Below the pieces are notes generated by a model. It was not told where the DNA came from and made no database searches. It worked only from the letters and a program-made list of their open reading frames with translations. 5,467 bases of DNA from an uncultured Actinomyces sp. (GTDB lineage Bacteria; Actinomycetota; Actinomycetes; Actinomycetales; Actinomycetaceae). The stretch is from NCBI GenBank assembly GCA_915069725.1, contig CAJZFF010000161.1, positions 1 through 5,467 on the forward strand. The letters are read 5' to 3'. This document shows positions 5,287 through 5,467 of the stretch, one piece after another; position 1 is the stretch's first letter; each line of letters starts with the position of its first letter. The translations under genes and the position numbers were made by a program.

Positions 5287-5321
5287 GCCCACCATGTCGT
5301 CTGACCTGAAGCGGCCCCGCC

Positions 5322-5467
5322 TCACCCCTGACGGATGTGCCAGCGCGAGGAGGTCGTGGATGCCTCGATGAACTCGCGGAAGGGGCCGGGAACGGCCGCC
5401 AGCTCCTGGGGCGTACCACGCTGGGCCACGCGGGCACCGGCCTCGGTCGGTTCGAGGAACACGACCT
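5322..5467 (-). CDS. C-terminal end of an ABC transporter ATP-binding protein (probably exporter); 5' end outside window
   Basis: On the minus strand the last 47 codons of a gene end at the TGA at 5322-5324. The sequence VVFLEPTEAGARVAQRGTPQ followed by ELAAVPGPFREFIEAS matches the end of ABC ATPase domains: the strand after the switch histidine, then a 'G-x-x-x-x-x-G-T-P/H-x-E-L' loop and a helix, as in fused membrane/ATPase exporters. No Walker or signature motif lies within the window, so the family call rests on this tail and its neighbourhood. The polar ending TTSSRWHIRQG is not diagnostic. It is followed by a strong terminator, so it is probably a separate transcription unit from the DrrA-like operon, although read-through is possible. 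Confidence 0.65.
   Translation of the reverse strand, partial: VVFLEPTEAGARVAQRGTPQELAAVPGPFREFIEASTTSSRWHIRQG

Noticed and set aside
5089..5304. Plus-strand open frame of 71 codons over the gap
   Set aside because: It covers the operators, terminator and ATPase Shine-Dalgarno. No good ribosome binding site precedes it, and the product looks like translated non-coding DNA.
5198..5437. Minus-strand open frame of 79 codons in the regulatory gap
   Set aside because: It is out of frame with the ABC-tail coding sequence and runs through the terminator hairpin. No ribosome binding site or protein pattern supports it.

Overview
The window is GC-rich DNA with strong G/C preference at third codon positions, most consistent with a high-GC Gram-positive actinobacterium. 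The gene content and protein style resemble Actinomyces or a close relative, but that genus-level guess is inference. There are two gene blocks facing each other, with convergent ends near 2230-2328.

Block 1 (plus strand, 2-2229) reads as the end of a sulfur-assimilation/siroheme operon. It holds the C-terminal part of a uroporphyrinogen-III C-methyltransferase (SUMT), a TauE/SafE (TSUP) sulfur-anion permease, and a two-lobed CbiX/SirB-type sirohydrochlorin chelatase that overlaps the permease gene by an ATGA junction. The methyltransferase and chelatase supply the first and last steps of siroheme synthesis, the cofactor of assimilatory sulfite reductase. The permease would move sulfate, sulfite or a related anion. 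The middle step, precorrin-2 dehydrogenase, is not in the window.

Block 2 (minus strand, 5467 down to 2329) is a drug- or lipid-efflux type locus. In transcription order it holds the last 47 codons of an ABC ATPase (probably the end of an exporter), a 213-nt regulatory gap, a DrrA-like ABC ATPase, an ABC-2 type permease, and a TetR/AcrR-type regulator with an unusual N-terminal extension of about 90-100 residues before the helix-turn-helix. The order and spacing suggest that ATPase, permease and regulator form one self-regulated unit.

The most interesting part is the gap at 5109-5321. It carries two copies, in opposite orientation, of an exact 16-bp sequence containing the palindrome TACC-N4-GGTA, plus a third near-match 19 bp from the first. 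These look like TetR operators. One copy forms the tip of a 17-bp-stem hairpin followed by a T-rich run, which looks like the intrinsic terminator of the upstream ABC gene. A candidate promoter has its -35 in the same element. Terminator, operator and promoter therefore appear to be packed into about 50 bp.
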